Origin: Leishmania donovani
Lineage: Eukaryota > Euglenozoa > Kinetoplastea > Trypanosomatida > Trypanosomatidae
Assembly: GCF_000227135.1 (NCBI RefSeq)
Contig: NC_018244.1
Span: forward strand, 570,734-634,733
Direction of reading: 5' to 3'
DNA length: 64,000 nt
Positions 9,569 to 20,172 of the stretch are shown here, piece by piece (position 1 is the stretch's first letter; each line of letters starts with the position of its first letter). The translations under genes were made by a program, and so were the position numbers. The notes under the pieces are model-generated. The model had not been told where the DNA came from. It saw only the letters and a list, made by a program, of their open reading frames with translations, and did no database searches.

Positions 9569-11037
9569 TTCTTTGTGTGCTGGAGCCATCCCTACACCGC
9601 TACGCATGCCGGCACACGTGCCTGCGATCTGCGTAGCGGTGCGCGCCTTCATGTGTGGGCTTTTGGGACCTGCCGTACGCCGGGTGGCAGAGGGGGGAAG
9701 AAGCGCAAGGTGGCCACGATGGCGACCATGGCGGAACATGCAGGGGAGGGGGCGGACGCGAAAGCTCTTTGGCGGATGAGGGGAACGCACACCTCGTGAA
9801 CGTTGTTCGATGCCACCGCTTCCTCGTAGGAACATGCTGACATGTTGCCCCCCTCCCCCCACTTCTCTTGTCTCCTGCTCATGGTCGGCGCCCCGCCCTC
9901 CGCTGCTTTCCTTTCGCTTCTCATTTTTTACGTCTCTGGTGCTTGTATTATTCACGCGACACACACAACGACCATCGCTCCATCCACCGTGCGCGTGTGT
10001 GCGGGGGAGGCAGCACGCACGCGCCATGCCAGCGGGATGAATGTGAGGGTCTACGCGCTCCATGTGTGTTATGCCGTACGCAGCCGAAAAGGCAAGGAAA
10101 AAAGAGAATCCACAACTCGAAGGACATGTACAGCAGCAGCGAGGGATTCCATCATGCTTGTAGCTGACGTGCTGCGCGATAGGCCACGGGATGTGTCCTG
10201 AGCGGCCGCTGGGCTGAGCTTGGCCGGACTGTGTGTGCGTGTGTCTGCCTCAACCGACCCACACGAGTCTGGTCAGCCGCACACGCATCTACGCTCGCTC
10301 GCACGAGCGCGTGGGTGTGAAGCAGACACCACTGCACCGTGAGCAACAGGCGCTGCATAGAGCGCGACATCTACGCTTACGCTGACGCGACTCCGCAGTC
10401 GTTGCCGTCGCTGAAGTTCTCTGCTCATGCTGCTCTCTATCCTTCTCTCTCGCCTGTTGTACTTTACTCGCGGCAGTTTGTGCGCGCGCACACACGCACA
10501 TATACACACACACACCTGTGCTGCCTCGCGGCCATTTTCGGCACACCCACGTACTTGGTGATGGGTCTGTCTCTACCCGTTCGTCCTCCCCATCCGTACA
10601 CGTGCGTGCATGCATGGGTGCCAAAGCCCTCACCGTTTGGTCTCTCCGACTCGCGCCTCACATTCTCAGCCCCCTCCCCCCTCTTCCCGACTTTCCCCTT
10701 CTCTCTCTCCTCGTCTTCCCTGCCGCACTCTCGCTGGCAGGAGAAGGTGCACAGCAGCAGCAGCAGAGGACTTGACGGGGCGCTTATTCGTTGGCTTCGT
10801 GTTGGCCACGCGGCTGCGGCTCTCTCACGCAGAGCCTGCTTGGCGTGTGTCCGTCTGTGTGTGTGTGTGTGCGGCCCCTCCTCTCTAGGCACGCGCACTC
10901 TCCCACGCATGCGCACGCGCACACGCACATGCATCTGCACATAGGCATGCACGTATAGAGAGAGGGACATCTTCACATCTATACACACGTCTGCAGACCC
11001 CTACAGGACACCACGCAGTCGAACCCGACGGTGAGCC
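9569..11037. other. Spacer: H2B 3'UTR and leader of the TMEM94-like gene
   Basis: I see no gene in these 1.47 kb. The sequence is C/T-rich, with (CA)n/(CACG)n-like stretches near 10490-10517 and 10900-10930 and a (GT)n run near 10855-10871. Signals for H2B mRNA 3'-end control could lie just after 9568, but I recognise no stem-loop of the animal histone type. Confidence 0.5.
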
Positions 11038-14000
11038 ATGAAGGTCCAGCACTTGACCGTGGAGACCCTTGACGGTAATGGTGAGAGGGGAGCCTCGGCA
11101 CCAGCAATACAGATACTGGTTCCGCCGCTCTTTAAGGGTGACGCCGCTGTCTTGAGGGCTGCCGCTGTTGCCAATCACGACGGCGGCGCCGTTACGAGGG
11201 CCTCATACTTGTCCATTTCGTCCTCCGTCAACAGTTCACAGTGTAGTTTCTTCGGCGGCAGCAGCTCTGCCGTCTCGCCGCTGGCCTCGACAAGCGTGTC
11301 ACAGGCCAATGTCGACACCCCCAGCAGCACATACGAGGCGGCTGTCTGTGCGGAGCTGCAGCGGCTGCTGGAGCGCTGCGAGCAGTCTTGGATGCACACA
11401 ATGCATATTCCGCGTGTTATTCTGCGCAGCGTCGCTCTGGATCAGAACTGCGCCATCGCCGCGACGTGCGCCATGCTCATCATCTCCTGCATCCTCTATC
11501 CGATGACGCAGACGATCCTGTGCACGATATTGTTCTTTGCCCTCTACGGCCTCTGCGTGCTGCTGCAGGCATACCACTTTTGGGCTCGCGTGACGGAGAT
11601 GAAGTACCGCACCGCCTCTGTGACCAGGGAGGTGCTGGCACGATGGTGGCGCCGGGTCCAGGAGATGCCGCTGCGTCGCAGCCAGACCGCCGAGGAGCGG
11701 CGGCGCGTGTTTATCGAGTCCTTCTCGCAGTTACCGGCTAGCGCGTTCCGCATGGTGGCCGTCGTCGACGAGCGCACAGGCAGACTGAAGCACATCCACA
11801 AGAGCTTAATGGTGAAGATGTCCAAGCGGCTAGACGAGTCGACGCTGAAGGTGCGCTCTTACCTGGAGCCGACGAGCATCTGCAAGCTCGTCGACGTCAT
11901 GCGCATCACCCTCGAGTGTGATGCGATTGTGCTGAAGCCGCTGACAGATCGCGCCCGACCACCGCGGCTGCCGAACCTGCTCCTATCCGACAAGCCCTTT
12001 GTGGAGGACGAGGACACAACGGACAGCAGCGACCACGAGCGCGAGTCGCGCACGGTGCTGGGCGGCGGCAACACGATCACCGTGTCGCACCACATGGAGT
12101 ACTTTGTCCACCGCGTCTTTCTGCTCGTCTGGGCAGCAGTGATGGTGCTGACCATCGGCACCGGCGTCATGCTCTGCAAGTTTGTACGATTACCCCTCGG
12201 CGAGGGCGTCTTCCTGGACCCTGCCGTTGCGGCGCTGGGTCTGCTACCCCTCAACGCCATCGTGCTCAACCGCGTGCTCATCTTCTACGCCAATGTCTAC
12301 CTCGACAAGCTTTTCCACTACATGGTGTCACGCCGCTCCTACGCGCTGGAGGATCGGCTGCCACGCTTCTCCTTCTGGTCTACGCTGGTGACGATGGCGC
12401 GGGTGGTGTGCCGCATGCCGCCGCCGAACGGGGGCCGTAACCCACTTGTCTTCTCCACTTCTCTTGTCGACGTCTTCGGCATGGCAACGGTGGTGGCGAT
12501 GCTGGATCAGACGGGGATTGTGACGGATATGGTGCTCGTCCCTAAGCAGGTGTTCCTGCTAAAGTCCGACCCACAGCAGCAGCATCAGCATCAGCAGAGT
12601 TCTTCCAGCGGAGAAAGCGGCGACGATGACGATGGTACGACGACTGTGAAGGGCTGCTTCTCGCAGCGCAGCGAGCGCGACGCTCGTGAGCGCCGCCGCG
12701 ACATGCACAAGCAAATCAAGCGCAAGAAGTATCAGGAGCGCCGGTTTCTGGAGCTGCGGCTGATGCAGTCGACAAGGCAGGACCTGGCGGTCGAGTTCGC
12801 CGACGAGAAGGCTCGCCACAAGCACAACAGCCACCTCAAACCTCTCTGCCTCGCCATCCTTGTGCACGCCCTGGCACGAGAGCCGACGCAGCTCGCGACG
12901 TGGACGGAGCCGTTCCGCTTCTGCGACCGCTCACTTCTGTGGGCGCGTGCAATGCACTGGATCCCGCGGGCGTGTGGCTTCCACGACAGAGTGGCACACA
13001 ACTTCCTGATCCTTGCGCGCATCTTCGTGATCAGCACGTCCACCGGGAGCGGGTACCGCGACACCTACCCGGAGCAGGCGTGCTCGTACCTCGTCGAGGG
13101 CAGCGATGGCGCGCTGCACCTCTTCACCATCGGTACGCCGTATCTCGTGTGCCACCACTCGACAACACACTGGACAGGAACGACGATAGAGGAGTTTGAC
13201 GCCCACGATAAGGCGGAGGTGCTTTACATGGGTAAGCACCAATGGGAGGAGGGGGCGACACTAGAGACGGTGGCGCTGTCGCACCGCATTTTGCCGGAGC
13301 GGTACCGCCGCTACGTCGCAACGCTACCGCGCCACGCGCACCACTACAACGAGTTTTTCTTTCGAAACGGCGCCGAGGTGAACAGCACTACAGCGAAGAA
13401 GGCGCAGGTGGAGCGGCGGCATCGCCGCCAGCAGCGCGCGGCGGCGAAAGCGGCTCGTAGTGGAGTCGCTGCGCCGCACCCGCAAGCCGCACCGCAGTCC
13501 GCCGATTCAAGGCAGGAACCGCGCGGGGAGAGCGGGACCAGCAGGTGCCGCGTCATGCGACACGACGGTGGTGGCGCTGATACCGACGACGGAGCTCCCA
13601 TACCGTCGGCGGCCATGCAGCGCGAGCGCACCGAGGCGGCTGTGCGCGCAGGTGACAGGGAGATGGGCGCGGAGAAGGAAGTGGGTGCGGTGGGTGTCAG
13701 CGATGACAGCACCATGAGCTCCTACGACGCCGACAAGTGGGGCGGGGATAGAGACATCGCGGTTGACGAGCGCGACATCAGCGGCCGCGACATAGATCGG
13801 CAGCGCCAGCTGTGCGGCACGCCCCGGCGCCGCTGCCGGTCCGCACCGCCGGTGCGCAGCACGCGGCCGGCGAACGTGCAGCCGCCGCGCAACCGCTCCT
13901 TTGGCGCCGCCCCGACGGACGTCGTGGCCGACATCGAGGGGGATGACTGCATCACTGTGAACACCTTCATCTGGCTCATGGCGACCACCTCTCACACGTT

Positions 14001-15660
14001 CCTTGGGCTGATCGGTTTGCAGGACTCCGTGCGCCCCAACGTGCAGAGCACCATGAGCTTGCTGGATGAGTCGGGTGTGCGCTGCATGTATTTCTACGCT
14101 GGCACGGAGCGCCAGACGAAGAGCTTCGGGAGCCGGGTCGGCTTGGACACGGACTGGAACTGCTGCATCTCGCTGAAGGAGGACGCCGTCGCGCTGGACC
14201 CGCACAGCATTCGCGCGCAGCTGCCGTTCGGCATCAAGTCGATCCGCAAGCACATCCTGCATGTCGACCCGATTCCGCTTCAGGTGAGCCTGTTCTCGCA
14301 CGCCCTCGGAGTGTCGAAGCGGGCGATGCTGTCGGTGCTGCAGGACAACCACGAAGTCGTCGTCGCGGTCGGCTCGGTGTTCAACCATAGCAACGTGCGC
14401 AGCTTCGTGCAGGCGGACTTGTCGATCGGCGTGCTCCCTACCAGACGCGGCACCAACGCGGATAAGGAGGGCGCGCTGAAACACACCCGCGTCGTGGAGC
14501 CGTCCGACTTCGCGGCGGCGAACAGCCTCAACCGCGATATCCCGCTCTACCGCAACGTGGCGGAGCTGATCGGTTGCAGCTGTTCCCTGCGGGCGCCGCC
14601 AACGACGTCCATCTTGCCGATTGTCGCCATGATGATTCGTCAGGCACGCCTGCGGCTCAGCGGCATCAGTAACGGCGCCGAGTTCGTCATGCACGCCAAC
14701 TTCTTCCTTGTCATGGTGAATACCAGCTCGCTGATCGTCGGGGTGCCACTGCTGCTGACGCCCTCTGTGACGGTGTTTGAGCTCTACGTGCTCATCCCGA
14801 TTTTGGCGCTGTGCTGCACTTACACGGCGTACGCCGGCATGGATGCGATGCGAGTGATGCCGTCGCGCCACAATCACTTCGTCCGCCGCGCAATCTTCCG
14901 GCACAGCGCGGTGGTGTGGTGCCTGCGCTACGCCATCTCGGTTGTGGCGCTCCTGGCGCTCGGCATCACTGCCTCCACGAAGCTGTGCAAGGTCAGAGTG
15001 CTGAAGCTAATCACAATGGAGGAGGCCACGTGCATGTCGTCTGGTCAGGGCTACGTCGCGCTCACCTTCAACTACTGGCTCATGGTGCACTGCTGGACGC
15101 ACATTAGTCGTCATCACCCCATCTCCCTCACCTTCTCGCTGAAGCTGGAGCATGGACGCCGCTCCACGTACCTTTTCCGTTCCTTCCGCTGGGTCGCCGC
15201 GAGCTTCCTCGTGACGCTACTGAGCATCATCATCGTAGTCCTCGACACACCGAAGGCCGCCCTCCACCACGCCTTCTTCCCTTCTGTCCCGCACTTCATT
15301 GTGTCGCTGCTGTTCCCGGTGCTCATCCTCGCACTGGACTGGCCCGTCAAGCGGTGGCGCGAGCGGCGTTTCACGAACATGCAGAAATTTCGGAAGCTGT
15401 CGTATGGGACGCGGCTTGGCATGCACTCGCCCCGCGGCGACTACGAACCGGAAGGCATCACCTACACACACACCAGCACCGTCGGCGGCGCTGGTCGAGA
15501 GGAGGCGGCGCCGGCGGAGCGCGTCGGACTCCTCAAGCGCGTGAGCGAGTGGTTTTACCGCTTCAGCAGCATGCGTGGCGGGAAGCTGGAGCTGAACTGC
15601 GTGTGCTGCGACCACATCGGCGGCAACTACGCTACCTATCACACCACGGCTAACGTATAA
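11038..15660 (+). CDS. TMEM94-like (P-type-ATPase-related) multi-pass membrane protein
   Basis: The protein has 1540 residues from ATG 11038 and about ten hydrophobic segments in P-type pump order: two near residues 138-182, two near 357-423, and about six between about 1221 and 1455, with large cytosolic parts between. The catalytic DKTGT site of P-type ATPases appears as D490-Q-T-G-I-V-T. Residues about 988-1046 (FLGLIGLQDSVRPNVQ, RCMYFYAGTERQTKSFGSRV, GLDTDWNCCISL) and about 1111-1135 (SFVQADLSIGVLP) closely resemble animal TMEM94. That protein is an ER protein recently proposed to be a magnesium pump. The hinge motif TGDGxNDxP is not visible, as in TMEM94 in my memory. A low-complexity Arg/Glu/Asp-rich insert lies about 510-610 and a charged one about 785-960. 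Family assignment is good; ion and activity are inferred. Confidence 0.85.
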   Translation: MKVQHLTVETLDGNGERGASAPAIQILVPPLFKGDAAVLRAAAVANHDGGAVTRASYLSISSSVNSSQCSFFGGSSSAVSPLASTSVSQANVDTPSSTYEAAVCAELQRLLERCEQSWMHTMHIPRVILRSVALDQNCAIAATCAMLIISCILYPMTQTILCTILFFALYGLCVLLQAYHFWARVTEMKYRTASVTREVLARWWRRVQEMPLRRSQTAEERRRVFIESFSQLPASAFRMVAVVDERTGRLKHIHKSLMVKMSKRLDESTLKVRSYLEPTSICKLVDVMRITLECDAIVLKPLTDRARPPRLPNLLLSDKPFVEDEDTTDSSDHERESRTVLGGGNTITVSHHMEYFVHRVFLLVWAAVMVLTIGTGVMLCKFVRLPLGEGVFLDPAVAALGLLPLNAIVLNRVLIFYANVYLDKLFHYMVSRRSYALEDRLPRFSFWSTLVTMARVVCRMPPPNGGRNPLVFSTSLVDVFGMATVVAMLDQTGIVTDMVLVPKQVFLLKSDPQQQHQHQQSSSSGESGDDDDGTTTVKGCFSQRSERDARERRRDMHKQIKRKKYQERRFLELRLMQSTRQDLAVEFADEKARHKHNSHLKPLCLAILVHALAREPTQLATWTEPFRFCDRSLLWARAMHWIPRACGFHDRVAHNFLILARIFVISTSTGSGYRDTYPEQACSYLVEGSDGALHLFTIGTPYLVCHHSTTHWTGTTIEEFDAHDKAEVLYMGKHQWEEGATLETVALSHRILPERYRRYVATLPRHAHHYNEFFFRNGAEVNSTTAKKAQVERRHRRQQRAAAKAARSGVAAPHPQAAPQSADSRQEPRGESGTSRCRVMRHDGGGADTDDGAPIPSAAMQRERTEAAVRAGDREMGAEKEVGAVGVSDDSTMSSYDADKWGGDRDIAVDERDISGRDIDRQRQLCGTPRRRCRSAPPVRSTRPANVQPPRNRSFGAAPTDVVADIEGDDCITVNTFIWLMATTSHTFLGLIGLQDSVRPNVQSTMSLLDESGVRCMYFYAGTERQTKSFGSRVGLDTDWNCCISLKEDAVALDPHSIRAQLPFGIKSIRKHILHVDPIPLQVSLFSHALGVSKRAMLSVLQDNHEVVVAVGSVFNHSNVRSFVQADLSIGVLPTRRGTNADKEGALKHTRVVEPSDFAAANSLNRDIPLYRNVAELIGCSCSLRAPPTTSILPIVAMMIRQARLRLSGISNGAEFVMHANFFLVMVNTSSLIVGVPLLLTPSVTVFELYVLIPILALCCTYTAYAGMDAMRVMPSRHNHFVRRAIFRHSAVVWCLRYAISVVALLALGITASTKLCKVRVLKLITMEEATCMSSGQGYVALTFNYWLMVHCWTHISRHHPISLTFSLKLEHGRRSTYLFRSFRWVAASFLVTLLSIIIVVLDTPKAALHHAFFPSVPHFIVSLLFPVLILALDWPVKRWRERRFTNMQKFRKLSYGTRLGMHSPRGDYEPEGITYTHTSTVGGAGREEAAPAERVGLLKRVSEWFYRFSSMRGGKLELNCVCCDHIGGNYATYHTTANV

Positions 15661-16125
15661 GATTGCGGTTGGTGCGCACCGCGTGCGACGTTGTGTGCGT
15701 GCGCGCATGCGATCTGCTCAGGGATATGCGTGCGTGCGCACAATTGGGTATCGCTTCCGAGTAGAGGGGCGGCGTCTTCCATCTTGGCTTTTTAATGTGT
15801 CTCGTTGCGCCATGGATGGGTGACGCGTCGCTCTCTGCGCCACCCATCCGATTTCTTTTTGACGGCATCCATGCTCCCTCCCACCCTCGCACAGATACAT
15901 CAGCACGCACACGCACGCCACCATGAGCTGCCTGTCGTTGAGCGATACCGGCGCTCTTTGTGACTTTCTCTACCTGTCGCGTTGTGCACGTGCGCTTTCT
16001 CTCCTTAACTGCAGGCTGACAACTCCAGCAGCAGACGCGCACAGCACAGCACAGCACAGCACAGCACAGCACAGCACAGCACAGCACAGCACAGCACAGC
16101 ACAGCACAGCACAGCACAGCACAGC

Positions 16126-16156
<31 letters not shown>

Positions 16157-16595
16157 GTGTGCGTATGCGTGCAGGTGCAGTGCCAGGTGGAACGACGGCA
16201 GCTCTGCTGGCTTTCGCTGCCGCGTGTTCCTTGCAGTCTTCCTCTACGACTGCCAGCGGCCTTTCCGTAGCATCTCCGCATCCGACCTCCCTGCACGTGC
16301 ACACAGACAACACACACACTCCGTGCACACGTGTTCACGTGATCTCCCTTCATCACTACGCCCTGCTGCACTTGGATCTTGTTCGGCCTACCTTGCTCTC
16401 ATTTCTCCTCGTCCTGGACTACACCGCCTCCACTCAACACAAACTATCGAAGTAGGGCGACGTGTGGCGGATTACCCATTCCCTCCCTCTCCTCGCTTCA
16501 CGCACACACACACACACACACACGCACGCACCATTGTCATCCTAATAATCATAACCAAGAGTTTTTGTGCTTCGTGATAGGCTTCTGTGGCGGAC
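15661..16595. other. Spacer with ACAGC pentamer array
   Basis: This spacer holds the 3'UTR of the TMEM94-like gene and the leader of the TPR gene. It contains the pentanucleotide array and CA run at 16041-16156 (listed separately) and another (CA)n near 16501-16523. I see no gene. Confidence 0.6.
16041..16156 (+). repeat. (ACAGC)18 minisatellite followed by (CA)13
   Basis: Eighteen uninterrupted copies of ACAGC occupy 16041-16130, continuing directly into a CA run to about 16156. It lies in the spacer between the TMEM94-like and TPR genes. Perfect copies suggest active slippage and likely length variation among strains. Confidence 0.95.
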
Positions 16596-19460
16596 ATGGA
16601 GCTGCTGCTGACTCTGCCGTCCCCTCTGGAGGGGATCGAGCGCTACTTAGTGGGTGACAGGCTCCAGCTGACGCTGGAGGAGGCCGGCGAGCTCTCCAGC
16701 CGCTACCACGCAGCGGTGGAACTGCACCTTCGCAGCAGCAGCAGCCGCGAAGCCGTGAGGGATGAGGCGGCAGAGGATGGCATTGTGTCAGCTCTCACGT
16801 TCGCCCTGCGCCTCTTTAACGCCGAGAACTTCTCGGGCGAGCTCACCGCGGCGGAGAGGGCACGCTACGGTGCCGTCTTGAACCACTTTGGTGGAACTCT
16901 GCCCAAAGGCTACGAGGGCCCGGATGGGAGGAACAGCGACAACGAAGAGGAGGCGGCAGCGCCGGTTTCCACGTCCCCGGTGGCTCCTTCCTCGGCCACG
17001 GCTCTGACCGCCGCTCAGCGCGAGCGGCTGCAAGACCTGTTTCTCCAGCGGCTGCTGACGACGGATGGCGAAATGCCGGTGCCGGCGATGCGCCTTCCTG
17101 GCCTTCTCCTCTGCATTATCAGTATTGCCAAGGCAGAGCTCGAGCCGGGTGTGCCGCTGGTGCCGCTGACCTCCCCGTGGCGTCTGCGCGCTTTCTTCCG
17201 CCACCAGCTATGCCTCTCCCATCGCTCCAACACGGTCTTTCTGGCGTTGGCGGCATGCGTCGACGCCGTGCTGCGGCTGCCGAGCGAGGAGCAGACGGTC
17301 GAGATGCTGCTGGAGGTGGGCCAGGTGCAGGGCTACTACCACCGCCGCGATCTGGCAAAGATTACGTTCGAGGCGGCCATGCGCCTTAGCGGGCTGCGCG
17401 TGGAAGAGACGTCGATGATGGGGGTGCGCACCCGCTGGCAGCAGAACCAGCATGTCCAGATGGTGCTGAACGCGACAAGTAGCCGCCCTGTTCCTCCCCA
17501 GTCCATGCTGGAGGAACAGCCGAAGACGATCATGACGGAAAAGGACGGCCACGACCTGCTCGACCGACCCCGCGAGACGCCCGAGGCGGCTCTCCAGCCC
17601 CTCACCCCGCTCCACCCTGAGGACAAGGCAATTCTCCTTGCTCTCTGCATGGATATCCGCAACAACAACCCCGACCACGGGCTCACGCGGCACCACATGA
17701 TGACGTACATCGAGCGGCTGCTAGCGGACCCGGCCCCGTCGCCGTTCATGGTGCGGTGCCAGACGCTGTTGATGCGCGCGCGCCTCGAATCACGGCGAAA
17801 TCGTGTGCAGGAACGCGCGTTCATGCAACTCACCGAGTTAGTGGAGCAGTACTCGGCCCGCCGCGACCCCACGCACGAGGTTTTTGGGCGGACGGCCAGC
17901 GACTACTTCTACAGCGTCGCCTTCCCGCCGGTGTGGGCGCTCAAGCGCGAATACGCGGGCTTTTGTTTCGAGGAGACGCTCTACAAAACGGCGCTGGATG
18001 TGTACGAGCAGATTCTGGACTGGGAGTGCATCATCGAGTGCTGCAAGAAGCTCGACAAGCGGCGCCGCGCTGAGAGTCTGGCGCGCCAGCTGTTGGAGAC
18101 GGATCCGCTGAACCCGATGCTGTGGGTCGCGCTCGGCGAGGCGACGCGCGACGACGCGCACCTATGGAAGGCGTGGGAGCTGTGCGGGCACAAGATGGCC
18201 GCCCCGATGCGGGCGCTGGCTCGCCTGGCGCTGGACCGGGAACACTACGCCAAGGTAGTCGAGTACTTTGACGAGGCGGTGCGCATCAACCCCGTTTTTG
18301 GCGGGGACTGGTTCGCTCTCGGCTACGCTTCGCTGCGCCTGGAGCGGCTCGGGCGCAGCGGCGAGGCCTTCACGCGTGTCTGCCAGATCGACCCGAGCGA
18401 CGCCTTTGGGTGGAATAACCTGGCTTCTGTTATGCTGCGCGAGCGCAAGCTTCGGCCATCCTTCAACGCCATGAGCCAGGCCATCCGCAACAACCGCCGC
18501 GACTGGCGCATGTGGCAGAACTATTTCCGCATCGGCTGCGAGCTGAAGGAGGTGACGGAGACGACGAACGCTCTCGGCATCGCGCTGGGCATCGCGCAGC
18601 GGCAGATCCACCTGGAGCGTGACACGCTGGAGCTGTTTGTGGACAACACGGTCGCCTACTTGAAGGGCGAAATTCACGGCAGCTCCCTCGACGCCGATGA
18701 AACGGACGGCTCCAAGGCAGACGCGCTCGTCTACCGCAGCCTCGGCATTCTGCCAGGCGAGAACGACATCCATCATGCCCCGGTGGCGCAGACGATGACG
18801 ACAGCGGAAGAGGACGAGGAGATGGCTGACCTGACGCCGTTGGGAGCGGGTGTAGAGTTGCCGGAGCCCGTGACGGGTGCGGCGGCGGCGCAGACAACGG
18901 AGGAGCGCGATGCCGTCCTTGCAGGAATCCGTCGCCGTCACGCCGACCGCGTCCGTGCACTGTTTGCCCGTATCCTCGAGCTCTTCGTCAGCGACCCGGA
19001 CATCTACGCGTGCGCCGCGAAGCTCATGCACTTCTTGGACGGCCCCATGGCGTCCTTCCGCTACCGCCAGAAGGAGCTGCGCGCGTGCCAGCAGAAGGAG
19101 CAGTGGTGCCGCGAGGAGGCTCTGTTCAGCCGCACCGTGGAGTGCCTGGAGGCAATGGCCTCCGACGTCTTCGAGGCCTTCGGTGAAGCGCAGGACGGCG
19201 GCGCTGCCGCAGCGGCGGTGCCGTATGCGCAGACGACTCCTGCAGGTGCCGAGGGTGCGCCGCAGGCGCCAATACCGCTTGCTGGCGAGGCACTGCAGCA
19301 GGCCATCGTCGACGCCTTCAAGGAGATACAAACAAACATCAAGGGGGCTCTCGACGCGGCCGAGGAGCACATGGAGGAGCACGCAGTGTACAAGCGGCTG
19401 CGCGAGCTCTCCACGCGCGTGCGCCGCGGCGCGCAAGGAGCAAAGGTGGCGTTTCTCTGA
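16596..19460 (+). CDS. TTC27/Emw1-like tetratricopeptide-repeat protein
   Basis: The protein has 954 residues from ATG 16596; an in-frame GTG nine bases upstream was not used. The centre, about residues 460-680, is a series of TPR-type helical pairs whose order and wording match TTC27 (yeast Emw1). Examples are LYKTALDVYEQILDWECIIE, KAWELCGHKMAAPMRALARL, HYAKVVEYFDEAVRINP, GDWFALGYASLRLE and SDAFGWNNLASVMLRERK. The N-terminal 400 residues are helical and family-specific, and the C-terminus is helical with an Ala-rich linker near 870-890. TTC27/Emw1 is linked in other eukaryotes to cell-wall or membrane integrity and assembly of large nuclear complexes, but its molecular role is not settled. 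No signal peptide or TM segment is seen. Length is close to the family norm. Confidence 0.87.
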   Translation: MELLLTLPSPLEGIERYLVGDRLQLTLEEAGELSSRYHAAVELHLRSSSSREAVRDEAAEDGIVSALTFALRLFNAENFSGELTAAERARYGAVLNHFGGTLPKGYEGPDGRNSDNEEEAAAPVSTSPVAPSSATALTAAQRERLQDLFLQRLLTTDGEMPVPAMRLPGLLLCIISIAKAELEPGVPLVPLTSPWRLRAFFRHQLCLSHRSNTVFLALAACVDAVLRLPSEEQTVEMLLEVGQVQGYYHRRDLAKITFEAAMRLSGLRVEETSMMGVRTRWQQNQHVQMVLNATSSRPVPPQSMLEEQPKTIMTEKDGHDLLDRPRETPEAALQPLTPLHPEDKAILLALCMDIRNNNPDHGLTRHHMMTYIERLLADPAPSPFMVRCQTLLMRARLESRRNRVQERAFMQLTELVEQYSARRDPTHEVFGRTASDYFYSVAFPPVWALKREYAGFCFEETLYKTALDVYEQILDWECIIECCKKLDKRRRAESLARQLLETDPLNPMLWVALGEATRDDAHLWKAWELCGHKMAAPMRALARLALDREHYAKVVEYFDEAVRINPVFGGDWFALGYASLRLERLGRSGEAFTRVCQIDPSDAFGWNNLASVMLRERKLRPSFNAMSQAIRNNRRDWRMWQNYFRIGCELKEVTETTNALGIALGIAQRQIHLERDTLELFVDNTVAYLKGEIHGSSLDADETDGSKADALVYRSLGILPGENDIHHAPVAQTMTTAEEDEEMADLTPLGAGVELPEPVTGAAAAQTTEERDAVLAGIRRRHADRVRALFARILELFVSDPDIYACAAKLMHFLDGPMASFRYRQKELRACQQKEQWCREEALFSRTVECLEAMASDVFEAFGEAQDGGAAAAAVPYAQTTPAGAEGAPQAPIPLAGEALQQAIVDAFKEIQTNIKGALDAAEEHMEEHAVYKRLRELSTRVRRGAQGAKVAFL

Positions 19461-20172
19461 GGGGGGCAGGAGATAGGGGGTAGAGAGGGAGCCATGGAGA
19501 TGTGCACAGGAGGGGCAGACACGCGCGGCAGTTTGTTCGGTGCGCTGCTGCCACCTCCTCCTAACGCCCCCCCCCCCCGTGCTTTCCTCAGCCCCTTTCC
19601 GCACCCGCGCAAAGTCTAGCACCCCCAGCCCCAGCCCCAGGACTTACCATTCTTTTCCTGCGTCGTCGACGCTCTCTCTCTAACTCAAGTACCACTCGAT
19701 TGACGTAATCTTTTGCCGCCATGGCGGATCAACTCGCTCTCATCACCGTTGTCGTTCTCCACGCACCCCCGCCTCGCTTCTCCACCTCCGCGTGAGCTTA
19801 GTGGCGCACGAACGCTAGGGCAGATGCCAATGAGGAGGAGGGGAGACCCCCTTCCACCCTCGTCGACAGCAACCAGGCGAAAAGAATGGACCGAACACTC
19901 AAGGCGACAGCTTGTCGTGCAAGCGCCAATCAGCGCGCGGACCGCATCCGCATCCGCCGCCCCACGGCACGGGCAGCGCTACTCCTTTCCTTGCTCCATG
20001 CATCCTCCCCGTCTCTTTGGTGTCCACCTGCATCTCTCTTTCTCTGTCGACCGGCACGCACTCCCGCACGCGCACGCGCACACACATGCGATGCGGCGAA
20101 GTCGTTTTCACTTGCAGGTGAACCAGCCTTCTCTCCCCCGTATAGTCCGCCTCCACTTCGCCTCCGTAGAGC
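19461..20172. other. Spacer between TPR and NAT10 genes
   Basis: These 0.7 kb are C/T-rich with a C homopolymer near 19568-19577, a short (AGCCCC)n run near 19625-19640 and pyrimidine tracts ahead of the NAT10 start. No gene is seen. Confidence 0.5.

Noticed and set aside
13507..14904. 465-codon minus-strand frame
   Set aside because: Antisense shadow of the TMEM94-like gene in GC-rich codons; His/Arg/Asp-rich and without family.
18162..19622. 486-codon minus-strand frame
   Set aside because: Antisense shadow of the TPR gene.
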